Below are positions 1 through 8,128 of a stretch of DNA of 64,000 nt, piece by piece (position 1 is the stretch's first letter; each line of letters opens with the position of its first letter). The position numbers and the translations under genes are program-made. Below the pieces are notes generated by a model. It made no database searches. It worked only from the letters and a program-made list of their open reading frames with translations, and had not been told where the DNA came from. The stretch lies in NCBI GenBank assembly GCA_963697365.1, contig CAVONT010000008.1, positions 124,001 through 188,000 on the forward strand, read 5' to 3'. The stretch is from CAIXZV01 sp963697365 (GTDB lineage: Bacteria; Chloroflexota; Limnocylindria; Limnocylindrales; CSP1-4).

Positions 1-318
1 TCGTTCTCGCGATCAGCACCGACATGGCGCACTACCCGACGGCCGAGGTCTGTGAGCAGGTGACCCGGGACCTCGTGCCGTCGATCCTGGTCGTCGATGC
101 TGCTGGCCTCGCCGCTCGCGAAGCGGCGCTTCGGGCCGAGAGGCTGCCTGGCGTTGCCTGCGGCATGTGCGGCATCGAGCCCGCCGTCCTGGGTCTGGCC
201 GCCCTCCATGCGATGGGCGTGGAGACCGGGACGATGCTGGCGGCGTCGACGTCGGCAGATGCAGGGGGGCCGCGCGACGCGCACGGTCGGGTATCTCGCG
301 GTCCGCTTCGACCCGTAG
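1..318 (+). CDS. MEMO1-family protein (AmmeMemoRadiSam system protein B), C-terminal part, frameshifted
   Basis: The window opens inside this gene. In frame 3 from base 3 the protein reads VLAISTDMAHYPTAEV, which matches the STD-x-(S/A)HY signature of the MEMO1 family. A CGIEPAVLGLAALHAMG segment follows, matching the family's conserved CG-PV-LLAA helix. The frame is then lost around a six-G run at 264-269. The typical ending, VGYLAVRFDP, continues in frame 1 to a TAG at 316-318. The family usually sits beside AMMECR1 and a radical-SAM gene, and its enzymatic role is unsettled. No neighbour supports an operon here. The shift in a homopolymer suggests a sequencing indel rather than decay. The family call is fairly secure; the molecular role is not. 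Confidence 0.7.
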
Positions 319-427
319 CGCAACGCGACCCGAGGACGCCGGGGCTCCCGGCCCTTGAGACGCTGGGGATCAGAGTCACATCTGCCGCGGAAGGACGGGA
401 GGATGCCTCCGCCCTATCAGCCCTGAC

Positions 428-1381
428 CTACGGGATCTGTGCGCGCAGGGTCGAGGCGAGCCTGCGCGCGAACGTCGCCGTGAAGTGGTGTGCGTCCCGG
501 TAGATCACGTAGCTGCCCGAGACCGCAGGACAGACCGTGCCGGTGCAGATTGCCTCGGTCAGGTCGACCGCCACCACGTTGCCCGGCAGATCATCCTTCC
601 GGCGCACCAGGGGGCTCGTGGCAGCCAGGGACGCCTCGCGCGGGATCGCGCAGGCCTCCGGGTGACGGGGGTGGTTCCGGAGGCAGGTGACATGGTCGAA
701 CTTCGCGCGCGGCGTGTCACGGATGGCGATGACCTTGACGCCGAGCCTGTCAAGCAACCTCCACAGCCGGATGTAGCCCGAGGGCAGTCGCTCCCCTGAG
801 GTCGTTGCCACTGTTCCGGTGGTGATGAAGACGTCGGGTGGATTCCGCTTGATGCGGGCGACCAGGGCATCCAGCCATGCCTTGCATGAGCGATCCCGGG
901 TGCTGCTGCTGAAGACCTGGTCCAGGTCCAGGCGACAGCCCGCCTTGACCGCGGTGAGCAGGCGCCAGCCACGGTCGCGTGCAATCGGGTTGACTGCGGG
1001 ATAGATGTGGGTTGCGTGGCTCCCGCCGGCCAGCATCGCCGTCCGCCTGCCGTCTGTGTCGCCGCGGACGCAGATGATGAGCTTGAACCCGGTCAGCTTC
1101 TGCTGGCAGCCGGCACGGTGCAGCGCGGTGAGGTCGCCGGCCGCTGCACTGAGCGTGGGGATGTACGAGCCGGTCGGGGGTTGCGGGGCTGTGGCGGGGC
1201 GAGCCTCACCGGCTTCGCCGGATCGGGGCAGCGTCACGCCGCTCATCGCCTGCTGTCGGGCATCAACGGCGGTGCCGGTGCCTGGTCGCGGTGCAGCTTC
1301 AACGGCCATCGCCGTGATCCCGGCCAGGACCAGGGCGGCGGTCAGCGCCCGCCAGGCGCTGCGATTGCGGTCAGACATCAA
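428..1381 (-). CDS. Exported SGNH-fold protein, stand-alone paralogue of the next gene's C-terminal domain
   Basis: This 317-residue protein has an N-terminal signal peptide or anchor (about residues 10-29), a low-complexity linker, and one SGNH hydrolase-like domain from about residue 80 to the end. The block I motif reads GGSHATH (about 119-125) where most family members have GDSH. The C-terminal YRDAHHFT supplies the Asp/His pair expected of the SGNH triad. The domain is clearly similar to the C-terminal half of the acyltransferase encoded just upstream on the same strand, with shared stretches such as AIRDTPRA and CKAWLD. This points to a local duplication in which the membrane acyltransferase half was lost. 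Such SGNH domains act outside the membrane on O-acylated cell-wall or surface glycans. The exact substrate cannot be read here. It lies 31 nt downstream of its paralogue and is probably co-transcribed. Confidence 0.72.
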   Translation of the reverse strand: MMSDRNRSAWRALTAALVLAGITAMAVEAAPRPGTGTAVDARQQAMSGVTLPRSGEAGEARPATAPQPPTGSYIPTLSAAAGDLTALHRAGCQQKLTGFKLIICVRGDTDGRRTAMLAGGSHATHIYPAVNPIARDRGWRLLTAVKAGCRLDLDQVFSSSTRDRSCKAWLDALVARIKRNPPDVFITTGTVATTSGERLPSGYIRLWRLLDRLGVKVIAIRDTPRAKFDHVTCLRNHPRHPEACAIPREASLAATSPLVRRKDDLPGNVVAVDLTEAICTGTVCPAVSGSYVIYRDAHHFTATFARRLASTLRAQIP

Positions 1382-1412
1382 CGTCCCCTCGGAGTGGATG
1401 TGGCGCAGGTGG

Positions 1413-3659
1413 TCATTGGCCGACTGCAGTGATGGCAGACTGGGGATCCTTGGGAATCTGGGCTGCCAGCATCGGTGCCAGTGTGCGTGCGAAGGTGGCG
1501 GTGAGATGGTGGGCGTCCCGGTAGACGGTGACGTGACCGACGACCGCGGGGCAGGCGTCAGCCGAGCACAGCCAGGGGTTCACATCCACCGGTATGACGT
1601 TGGATGGCAGATCCTCCAGCAGCAGCATCGGGTTCTCGCGGTCGAGGGTGGGCTCACGCGCGATGTCGCACTCCCAGGGCTTTGTCTCATGGAGTGCCAG
1701 GCAGTCCACGCGGTCGAACGGTGCCCGCGGGGTATCGCGGATGGCGATCACCGGAATGCCCCTTGCGCCCAGCGTCCTCCAGGTGTCGGTGTACCCCTCG
1801 GGAACCCACTCGTCGCGCGGGTTCGTCGCGGTGCCGGTTGTGATGACGAAGTCGGGCGGGTTGCGCTCGATGTAGTGCAGCAGCTCATCGAGCCACGCCT
1901 TGCAGGACTGTGCCTCGTCGCCCTCGCTGAACTCGCGACTCAGCGTGATCCGGCACCCGGCCTTGACACCCGTGACCAGCCGCCAGTCACGTCTCTTGGC
2001 TATCGCGTTGAGCGCCGGATACCAGTGGGCCGCGTGGCTGCCGCCGATGAGCATCGCCGTCTTCTGGCCCCCGGCTGCCCCCCGCTTGCAGATGACAAGA
2101 TCGGGCCTGTCGATCTTCTGCTGGCAGCCCTCGAGATTGAGCGCCGCCATGTCCCTGCCGGCCTTCAGCGCGCTCGGGGCGAAGGGGCCCTCGGAGCGGC
2201 CTTCCGTGATCCCCACGAGCGGCTTCTCCGGCGTCGCGGCAGCCGCTGGCGTTGCGCTGCCACCTGGCATCGGCGCCGAATCGGGCGGTCCGGGAGTGCC
2301 CGCTCCCGGCGTTGTCGTGCCGGCGCCCGGCGGGGTCGTGCCCTGTGCTCCGACGCCGGCGGCCGTCCGGGCGTCGATCGCAGGCGCACCTTCGAGATCC
2401 TCCGGCTCCACCGCCAGGGCATCGTCATCAAAGGCCGGCATGTTCGGTGTGGCCGCTTCGGCCTGAGCACCACCCGTCAGCCGGTCGAGCGTCGCGGACA
2501 CCGAGGCGACGAGCAGGAGAACCGCCGCGCCGCCGGCCACCGCTCGCCACGGGTGCGGGGTCGCAGCCAGCCGGAGGCGGATCGGCTGCTCGACGATCCT
2601 GGTCGTGACCACCGCGAGGACGAACGAGACGGCGAGGATGAGCACACCGGCGGGCAGGTCGATCTCACCCGACGGGCTGGCGCTCCGGACGAACGTCAGC
2701 ACCGGCCAGTGCCACAGGTACAGTGCGTACGCGACGCCGCCGACGAACACGAATGGCCTCGACGCCAGCAGGCGCCCAACGCCGAACCGGCCGCATCGGC
2801 CGGCGGCGACGACGACGAGCAGCGCGCCCGCCACCGGCCACAGGGCCGCCACCCCGGGGAACTGGCGCGAGACGCTCAGGACGAGCCCGCAGCTCACGAC
2901 AAGCGTCAGGCCGCCCCAGCCTGCGATCCCACAGAACACGGACCCCGCGTGCCCGGCGCGTTCGAGGCGTGCCCGGAGCGGCCCGATTGCGAGGGCGAGC
3001 AGGCCGCCTGCCGCGAACTCCCAGACCCGCACGCCCGTGTGGAAGTAGGCCAATGGCTGGTTGCTCGCGGTGAGGAGGACTGACCAGGCGAGAGATGCGG
3101 CGAAGAGCAGGCACAGGGCGGCGCCGAACAGCCGCCGGAAGCGTTGCGGGCCCGCCGCGAGTCCGATCACGCCCGCCAGGAGCAGCCAGATCACGTAGAA
3201 CTGCCCTTGGACGGCCATTGCCCAGAAGTGCTGGACCGGGCTCTTGATCTCCTCCCGGGCCGCATAGTCGACCGCCTTGGCGGCGAGCGCCCAGTTCTCG
3301 ACGTAGAGCGCGGACGCCGCGACCTCCGCAAGCATCGATCCGTGGCGCGTCGCGGGCATCCACAGGAAGATCCCGACGATGACGAAGGCGAGCACGAGCA
3401 CCGCGACCGGCAGAAGGCGGACCATCAATCGTCCGAGGTAGCGGCCCGCACGCACGCCCTCATCGCCTGTCGCCTGGGCCAGCAGCGACGTGGTGATCAG
3501 GAACCCGGCGATGACGAAGAAGACGTCGACGCCACCGGACACGCGCCCCAGGAAGACGTGGTAGACGGCCACGAGGACGGCTGCGACAGCCCGCAAGCCC
3601 TCGACCTCTGGCAGGAACCGTTGCCCGGTCGACTGCTGAGCCCCCACCCTGCGCTCCAT
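1413..3659 (-). CDS. Membrane O-acyltransferase (acyltransferase 3, OafA/YrhL type) fused to SGNH domain
   Basis: The N-terminal half is an acyltransferase-3 domain. FLPEVEGLRAVAAVLVAVYH carries the catalytic His near residue 33 and is followed by FFVIAGFLITTSLL. Roughly ten membrane segments run to about residue 390. After a Pro/Gly/Ala-rich linker comes an extracytoplasmic SGNH domain (about 490-748) with GGSHAAHWYP and YRDAHHLTATFA. Enzymes of this build move acyl groups across the membrane and place them on peptidoglycan or surface polysaccharide. The reading frame is open upstream to a GTG at 3755, but those 32 residues are low-complexity. I prefer ATG 3659 because it places the acyltransferase motif at the usual distance from the start. 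The Asp-to-Gly change in GDSH is shared with the downstream paralogue. Confidence 0.85.
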   Translation of the reverse strand: MERRVGAQQSTGQRFLPEVEGLRAVAAVLVAVYHVFLGRVSGGVDVFFVIAGFLITTSLLAQATGDEGVRAGRYLGRLMVRLLPVAVLVLAFVIVGIFLWMPATRHGSMLAEVAASALYVENWALAAKAVDYAAREEIKSPVQHFWAMAVQGQFYVIWLLLAGVIGLAAGPQRFRRLFGAALCLLFAASLAWSVLLTASNQPLAYFHTGVRVWEFAAGGLLALAIGPLRARLERAGHAGSVFCGIAGWGGLTLVVSCGLVLSVSRQFPGVAALWPVAGALLVVVAAGRCGRFGVGRLLASRPFVFVGGVAYALYLWHWPVLTFVRSASPSGEIDLPAGVLILAVSFVLAVVTTRIVEQPIRLRLAATPHPWRAVAGGAAVLLLVASVSATLDRLTGGAQAEAATPNMPAFDDDALAVEPEDLEGAPAIDARTAAGVGAQGTTPPGAGTTTPGAGTPGPPDSAPMPGGSATPAAAATPEKPLVGITEGRSEGPFAPSALKAGRDMAALNLEGCQQKIDRPDLVICKRGAAGGQKTAMLIGGSHAAHWYPALNAIAKRRDWRLVTGVKAGCRITLSREFSEGDEAQSCKAWLDELLHYIERNPPDFVITTGTATNPRDEWVPEGYTDTWRTLGARGIPVIAIRDTPRAPFDRVDCLALHETKPWECDIAREPTLDRENPMLLLEDLPSNVIPVDVNPWLCSADACPAVVGHVTVYRDAHHLTATFARTLAPMLAAQIPKDPQSAITAVGQ

Positions 3660-3783
3660 CCCCCGGCTGTTCCCCGCGGGACGGAATCGGGCACCTGCGG
3701 GCCGGACGTCTGGCCCCGCTGGCTGCGCGGGCAACTGCGTGCCCGTGTGACGCACTGGATCCCGAGGGTGTTACACGTCGGGC

Positions 3784-5469
3784 CTAACGCGGCAGCATTG
3801 CGCCGACGGTCCAGTACCTCTCCGCGGCACACCCAGCCGATGGTGGCGCGACCCAGCGCATCCCGGCGAGCCACGCGTCCACGAGCTCGCCGTCCTCGTC
3901 ACGGCTCATCCCGCTCCCGCCGAGGACCACGGTGGACCCGTCGCCCACCGTCGCCGTGGTCCCATCGGCGTTGGTGAAGGTGATCGACCGTGTCGCCGGA
4001 TCCCAGGACGTCTGGTCGGACGGCCAGAGCAGCAGCACCGGGTCCCCCTGCTCCAGGATGTGGACGCAGTCAGCGGTGACGCGCAGCGTTCCCTCGGTTC
4101 GAGCGTCGTCGGAGCCGATCTGCGGGCCAATGACCGCAAGCGGACCCCAGGCGTCCGCCGGGAGGGGCAGCGTCGCGCTGTTGGCGAGCTCCGCGAGCTC
4201 GTGCACGGAGAAGTCGGCCTTGTCGGCCACCAGGGCGAAGCCGTTCCCGCCGGCCTGCCAGGCGAGGACCAGCTCGCCGGAGCCGGGCGAGCCGTAGACC
4301 GGCGCCTCCTCCCGGTTGACGTAGACCGTGGTCAGGATCTCGCCGCCGCCGACGTCCGCGAACCCGCCGAAGGCCTGGTAGAGCTCGAGTCGGCCCCTCC
4401 CGGATGCCGGCGGGGACGCGTCCGGTGCGTAGACGCGGCGCCAGCGTCCCGTCTTGCTGTCTTCGACGCTCTCCCCGCTGCGCAGCTTCCAGGTTTCCGG
4501 CAGCGCTTCCAGCTCGACCAGGCCGTCGGGGGCGCGCAGGAACTGGACGTACCCGGCGAGATCCTCCAGGCGTGCACCGCTGAACGGGGCAGGCAGCGTG
4601 ATCTCAACGGCCCGGCCGTAGCCGACGTCGTTACAGGCGATGGCCCGGCCTGGACGGGTCGTGACGTCCACGATCGCGGCATGGAGCGTGTCCCCGACGG
4701 CCTCCGCCCAGCCCTCGTACTCGTGCGAGCACGGCGCGTCGGGCGAGTACTCGGCGCCGCCGGTGAACTCGAGCGTGAGCATCATGCCGTCGGCGGCCAG
4801 CGAGGCACGGCCGATCCGGGTGATCAGACCGGCCGGGGGTGACGTCAGCGCCCCTGGGATGGCCGGTGAGGCGGGCTGGCGCAGGGCGAAGTCGCCGCCG
4901 TGGATATCGACAAGGCGGTCACCAGTGAAGGGCTCGGCGAGCGTGACCGTGACCGACCGCGGGTGGCCCTCGGCGGTGCACTCCACGACCGTGTCCGAAG
5001 GCCGCGCGGGCGTGACATCGACGACGGCTGCGTACAGGATGCCGTCGGCCTCCTCGGCCCAGCCCGTGTATGCCTTGGTGCACGGTTTGCCTTCGACATA
5101 CTCCTTCCCGCCTGTGAACTCGAGGGTCAGCGTGAGGCCGTCGTCCGACAGTGACGCCGCCTCGATGCGGGTGGCGCTTTCCGGGGAGGGCCTGGTCGGG
5201 AGCTCCGACGGCGTCGCGGACGGCGTCGGGGAGGGGTCAGCGCCGATGCCGGGGATGCGCGGTCCGCCCACGACCGCCACCAGGACGAGGGCGGCCGCCC
5301 CGACCGTAAGGGCCACGAGCAGGCCGCCCCGTGCGGGACGCCGCGGCGCCGTCGTCGCCTGCGGGCGGCTGAAGTCTCGTTCTGCCGTGGAGAGCTCGGC
5401 GTGGAGGAAAGCCTCGACGCGGTGGTCGATCGCGGGGTCCGCAACGGGGTCGTTGGGGCGGTCAGCCAT
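3784..5469 (-). CDS. Membrane-anchored protein with two tandem extracytoplasmic repeats, partner of ECF sigma factor
   Basis: A 561-residue protein with a short cytoplasmic N-terminus (about 1-48), one membrane segment (about 49-70) and a Pro/Ser/Thr-rich stalk. Two copies of an unnamed domain of about 95 residues follow (about 100-195 and 210-305). Both copies share LTLEFTGG, a Cys pair and a GWAE motif followed by (Y/H)AA(V/I)VDVT. The last 250 residues are extracytoplasmic and unrecognised. Its start overlaps the 3' end of the upstream sigma factor gene by 8 nt. That overlap, the short cytoplasmic tail and the single TM segment are what one expects of an anti-sigma factor or sensor. No zinc-binding HxxxCxxC anti-sigma motif is visible, so the regulatory role is inferred from position. 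Confidence 0.6.
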   Translation of the reverse strand: MADRPNDPVADPAIDHRVEAFLHAELSTAERDFSRPQATTAPRRPARGGLLVALTVGAAALVLVAVVGGPRIPGIGADPSPTPSATPSELPTRPSPESATRIEAASLSDDGLTLTLEFTGGKEYVEGKPCTKAYTGWAEEADGILYAAVVDVTPARPSDTVVECTAEGHPRSVTVTLAEPFTGDRLVDIHGGDFALRQPASPAIPGALTSPPAGLITRIGRASLAADGMMLTLEFTGGAEYSPDAPCSHEYEGWAEAVGDTLHAAIVDVTTRPGRAIACNDVGYGRAVEITLPAPFSGARLEDLAGYVQFLRAPDGLVELEALPETWKLRSGESVEDSKTGRWRRVYAPDASPPASGRGRLELYQAFGGFADVGGGEILTTVYVNREEAPVYGSPGSGELVLAWQAGGNGFALVADKADFSVHELAELANSATLPLPADAWGPLAVIGPQIGSDDARTEGTLRVTADCVHILEQGDPVLLLWPSDQTSWDPATRSITFTNADGTTATVGDGSTVVLGGSGMSRDEDGELVDAWLAGMRWVAPPSAGCAAERYWTVGAMLPR

Positions 5470-5977
5470 CGCCGAGGTCCTCCCGCAGGCGGGCCAGTCC
5501 CGTGCGGAGCTGGCTCTTGACGGTGTTCTCGCTGGTGCCCATCGCCACCGCGGTCTCGGCGACGGACAGTCCCGCCATGTGGTGGAGTGCGATCGCGGCC
5601 CTGGTGCGTCTCGGGAGGCGGCCCATCGCGACGCGCACGTCGGCGCGCTGCGCGAGATCGGGCGGCTGGGTGGTCAGGTCGGTCACGTGCCCGTCGAGGG
5701 CGACGAGTCGGCGCAGGCGGCGGATGACGCGGAGAGCCTCGCGGACCTCGATCCGCAGCAGCCACGCGCGCAACGCGGTGGGGTCGCGGAGCTGGTCGGC
5801 CTTGCGGAGAGCGATCTCGAACGTCACCTGGACCAGGTCCTGCGCCTCATCGGCGTCCATGGTGATCACGCGGGCGGTGGCGAGCAGCACGGGGCCGTGC
5901 GTCGCCAGCGCGTCGGCCAGCGCGTCCCGTTCACCTGTGGTCGCCGGAGTCCCCTCGCTCACCAGCACAGTGTCCAT
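5462..5977 (-). CDS. ECF RNA polymerase sigma factor
   Basis: About 171 residues from ATG 5977, which has GAGGGATGG just upstream; the frame is open further upstream but without support. Region 2 reads DEAQDLVQVTFEIALRKADQ, giving the DLVQ-x-TF core that binds the -10 element. LRAWLLRIEVREAL follows. Region 4 has LPRRTRAAIALHHMAGLSVA, then ETAVAMGTSENTVKSQLRTG, a clear helix-turn-helix. Length and the absence of regions 1 and 3 fit an extracytoplasmic-function factor of the SigE-like group. The downstream membrane protein overlaps its last 8 nt and probably holds it inactive until an envelope signal arrives. The regulon is unknown. Confidence 0.85.
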   Translation of the reverse strand: MDTVLVSEGTPATTGERDALADALATHGPVLLATARVITMDADEAQDLVQVTFEIALRKADQLRDPTALRAWLLRIEVREALRVIRRLRRLVALDGHVTDLTTQPPDLAQRADVRVAMGRLPRRTRAAIALHHMAGLSVAETAVAMGTSENTVKSQLRTGLARLREDLGDG

Positions 5978-6082
5978 CCATCCCTCGCCCCACGTGTGAC
6001 CAAGGAGAGGCGCCGGCAAGGCGAAACGGGTGACCGGGAGAACCAGTCGAGCCGCCGTCCTGCGCCCGCCAAGGTCCGTCGA

Positions 6083-7507
6083 TCAGTTGAACGGCACCTG
6101 GTGCCACGTCTTCCCGCCGTCGTTCGTCAGGAAGAACCCGTACACGTGGCACGGGCGGCCGGACGGCAGCTCGCAGCCGCTGTTGTGCTGGCCCGTGGCC
6201 ATACCGTGGAGGCGGTCGGACCAGCCGAACGTCGAGCCGTCGATCGCGCCCATCGTGCCAGTCTCCGTCCAGGTCCGGCCCGCATCGCCCGTCTCGAAGA
6301 CCGGCACATCCGGGTTGGTCGTCGTCTTGATGCGTGCCCGGCCGGTCCCGATCCAGTGGTCGGGTGTGAGCGCGGTGACGTAGTCCGTCTCCAAGGCCAT
6401 CGGGGGTTCGAAGTCGTAGGCCTTCTCCCACGTCGCACCGCCATCGGGCGACTGCGCGACGAGGATCCGGGCAGGGGATGCTCCTCCGGCCTCGGCCGTG
6501 TTGATCCAGTAGGCGAGTCGCGGCTGGCCGTCTGGCGCCACCGTGAAGGTCACGTCGAACGGTGCGTCGGCCGAGCTGACCTCTGGAAGGCTGCCCGTCG
6601 TCCACGTCCGGCCGCCGTCGACCGTGACCGAGACGTCTGCTCCTCCGTCCGCCGCGGGCATCAGGATCCCGACCGTCGGGCTGGCCCACACGGCGTGATC
6701 GGAGCATGGTGCGCCCGGGAGGTCCGTCCACGTGGCGCCGCCGTCATCGGTCTGCCAGCCGCTGCACGTCCGCGGGGTGAGACCGGATCCGGCGTGCCCG
6801 CTCGGCACCGGGCCCGGCACATACGACGCTGCGAGCGCGATGCCGTGCAGTGCGTCGGAGAAGTGGACGGTCGTGCTGTTCATCTCGTCCGACGACGACT
6901 CGAGCGCCCCCGCCTGGACCGACGTCCAGGTGACGCCGCCGTCGTTCGTGCGGTCCACCCAGATCTCGACGGAGTCGGCCGGCTGGGTTGTCCACACCGC
7001 GTATCCGGTGTCGGCATCCATGAAGACGGGACCGCCCCGGAGCTCCGAGAACGAGCGCGGGAGCGGGCGCGGTCCGGACCACGTCTGGGCACCGTCCGTC
7101 GTCACCCAGATGGCGCCCTCCATTGCAACCCACGCCGAGTCGGCCCCCAGCCACTGGCCGGCGATGATCATCGTCGAACCCGTCATCGTCGACCCGTCTC
7201 CTGCCGGAGGGAGCGACGGCTGGGTCACCGGGGGGAGCGTTGGGACTGGACGCGTGCCGGTGGTGGACGGCGGTGCGGATCGCGGGACCAGGGCGATCCC
7301 GGTGATCACGACGATCGCCGCAACCGCGACGGCGAGCAGAGCGAACCACCGGGTGCGCGACCAGGGCTCCCGCATCGCCTCGACCGGGATCGCACCGGGC
7401 CGGGTAGGGATTGCCGCAGCACGGTGCGCCAGCGTCGGCGGCACCTCGCGCGGTGCGCGCTCCTGCAGGGCGGCGCGGACAAGGCCTTCGAGCTGCTCGT
7501 CGTTCAT
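6083..7507 (-). CDS. Membrane-anchored Asp-box (BNR) beta-propeller protein, partner of ECF sigma factor
   Basis: A 474-residue protein with a cytoplasmic N-terminus of about 52 residues (MNDEQLEGLVRAALQERAP), a TM helix at about 53-75 and a Pro/Thr-rich stalk. The rest is an extracytoplasmic propeller. Seven Asp-box motifs of the S/T-x-D-x-G-x-T-W type are visible: TTDGAQTW, TNDGGVTW, TDDGGATW, TVDGGRTW, SPDGGATW, TGDAGRTW and TNDGGKTW. These mark sialidase-like or Ycf48-like propellers, but no sialidase catalytic set is apparent, so binding rather than hydrolysis is likely. Its ATG overlaps the stop of the upstream sigma factor gene by 4 nt, implying translational coupling and an anti-sigma/sensor role. 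That role is inferred from context; the propeller fold is seen directly. Confidence 0.7.
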   Translation of the reverse strand: MNDEQLEGLVRAALQERAPREVPPTLAHRAAAIPTRPGAIPVEAMREPWSRTRWFALLAVAVAAIVVITGIALVPRSAPPSTTGTRPVPTLPPVTQPSLPPAGDGSTMTGSTMIIAGQWLGADSAWVAMEGAIWVTTDGAQTWSGPRPLPRSFSELRGGPVFMDADTGYAVWTTQPADSVEIWVDRTNDGGVTWTSVQAGALESSSDEMNSTTVHFSDALHGIALAASYVPGPVPSGHAGSGLTPRTCSGWQTDDGGATWTDLPGAPCSDHAVWASPTVGILMPAADGGADVSVTVDGGRTWTTGSLPEVSSADAPFDVTFTVAPDGQPRLAYWINTAEAGGASPARILVAQSPDGGATWEKAYDFEPPMALETDYVTALTPDHWIGTGRARIKTTTNPDVPVFETGDAGRTWTETGTMGAIDGSTFGWSDRLHGMATGQHNSGCELPSGRPCHVYGFFLTNDGGKTWHQVPFN

Positions 7508-8031
7508 CGTGCCGCCTCGCGCTCATGCGCCTCGTAGCGCGCCCGCACCGCGTCGAGCGCGAGCCGCAGCCTCGACTTCACCGTCCCGACCGGCGCACCC
7601 GTCCGCTGCGCGATCTCCTCGACCGGCAGATCCAGGAAGTAGCGCAGCACGAGGGCGATGCGCTGGTCCGGGTTCATGTCCGCGAGCGCCTGGTTCATCG
7701 CGTCCCGCTCGGCGAGATCCGCCGTAGCGTCGGGGGCCGAAGGCTCACCGATCCAGCGGACGCGGGACCGCCGCGGAGCGCGCATCCGGTCCCGGCAGGT
7801 GTTCACCAGGATTTGGCCGAACCACGCCCCCGCCCGATCGGGGTCGCGAAGCTGGTCCCAGCGCTGCCACGCGTGCTCGAGGGCGTCCTGGGTTGCGTCC
7901 TCCGCCTCCGCGGCATCGCGCAGGAGCAGGGACGCCGTCCGGTAGGCCGCCGCCAGCTCGCGGTCGACGAGGCGCCCGAAGGCGCGCTCCCGCTCGAGCT
8001 GTGCTCCCGTCGTCGCCGCCCGGTCAGCCAT
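7504..8031 (-). CDS. ECF RNA polymerase sigma factor
   Basis: About 175 residues. Region 2 contains DAAEAEDATQDALEHAWQRW, then LRDPDRAGAWFGQILVNTC. Region 4 has MNPDQRIALVLRYFLDLPVE, then EIAQRTGAPVGTVKSRLRLA, a typical sigma4 helix-turn-helix. I choose ATG 8031 (GGGGGACGA just upstream) over the open GTG at 8058. A TAGGGT promoter box lies at 8059-8064, so transcription should begin downstream of that GTG. The gene ends in a 4-nt overlap with the membrane propeller protein, its likely regulator. The sigma gene and mutY are divergent, with about 50 bp between their promoter boxes. Function beyond ECF sigma is not readable. Confidence 0.85.
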   Translation of the reverse strand: MADRAATTGAQLERERAFGRLVDRELAAAYRTASLLLRDAAEAEDATQDALEHAWQRWDQLRDPDRAGAWFGQILVNTCRDRMRAPRRSRVRWIGEPSAPDATADLAERDAMNQALADMNPDQRIALVLRYFLDLPVEEIAQRTGAPVGTVKSRLRLALDAVRARYEAHEREAAR

Positions 8032-8058
8032 TCGTCCCCCATGCGTGGTGCTCGTCAC

Positions 8059-8064
8059 ACCCTA
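8059..8064 (-). promoter_or_regulatory. TAnnnT -10 box for the second ECF sigma factor gene
   Basis: TAGGGT on the minus strand abuts an in-frame GTG at 8058, which rules that codon out as the start if this box is used. It leaves a leader of about 20 nt before ATG 8031, with a purine-rich ribosome site. The call rests on similarity to the other TAnnnT boxes in the window. Confidence 0.45.
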
Positions 8065-8116
8065 CCGACGAGCCTGGCACCGCGCGAGGATCAATTTTCG
8101 TCCGTTTGGCCCCCGC

Positions 8117-8122
8117 TACCCT
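8117..8122 (+). promoter_or_regulatory. TAnnnT -10 box, leaderless start of mutY
   Basis: TACCCT lies exactly 6 nt before the GTG start of mutY, and no Shine-Dalgarno sequence lies between. A transcript starting 6-7 nt after the box would begin at the GTG. Confidence 0.5.
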
Positions 8123-8128
8123 TGACGC

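Noticed and set aside
1005..3083. A 692-codon plus-strand frame over the acyltransferase gene
   Set aside because: The acyltransferase on the other strand has TM helices and catalytic motifs; this frame has none.
6083..7507. Sialidase
   Set aside because: Asp-boxes are present, but no Arg triad or catalytic Tyr/Glu pattern is visible. The protein is anchored and coupled to a sigma factor.
4640..7537. A 965-codon plus-strand open frame over the sigma and anti-sigma genes
   Set aside because: It is antisense to three genes with clear motifs. Its protein is Arg/Ala/Gly-rich with no domain. High GC removes stop codons, so long shadows are expected.
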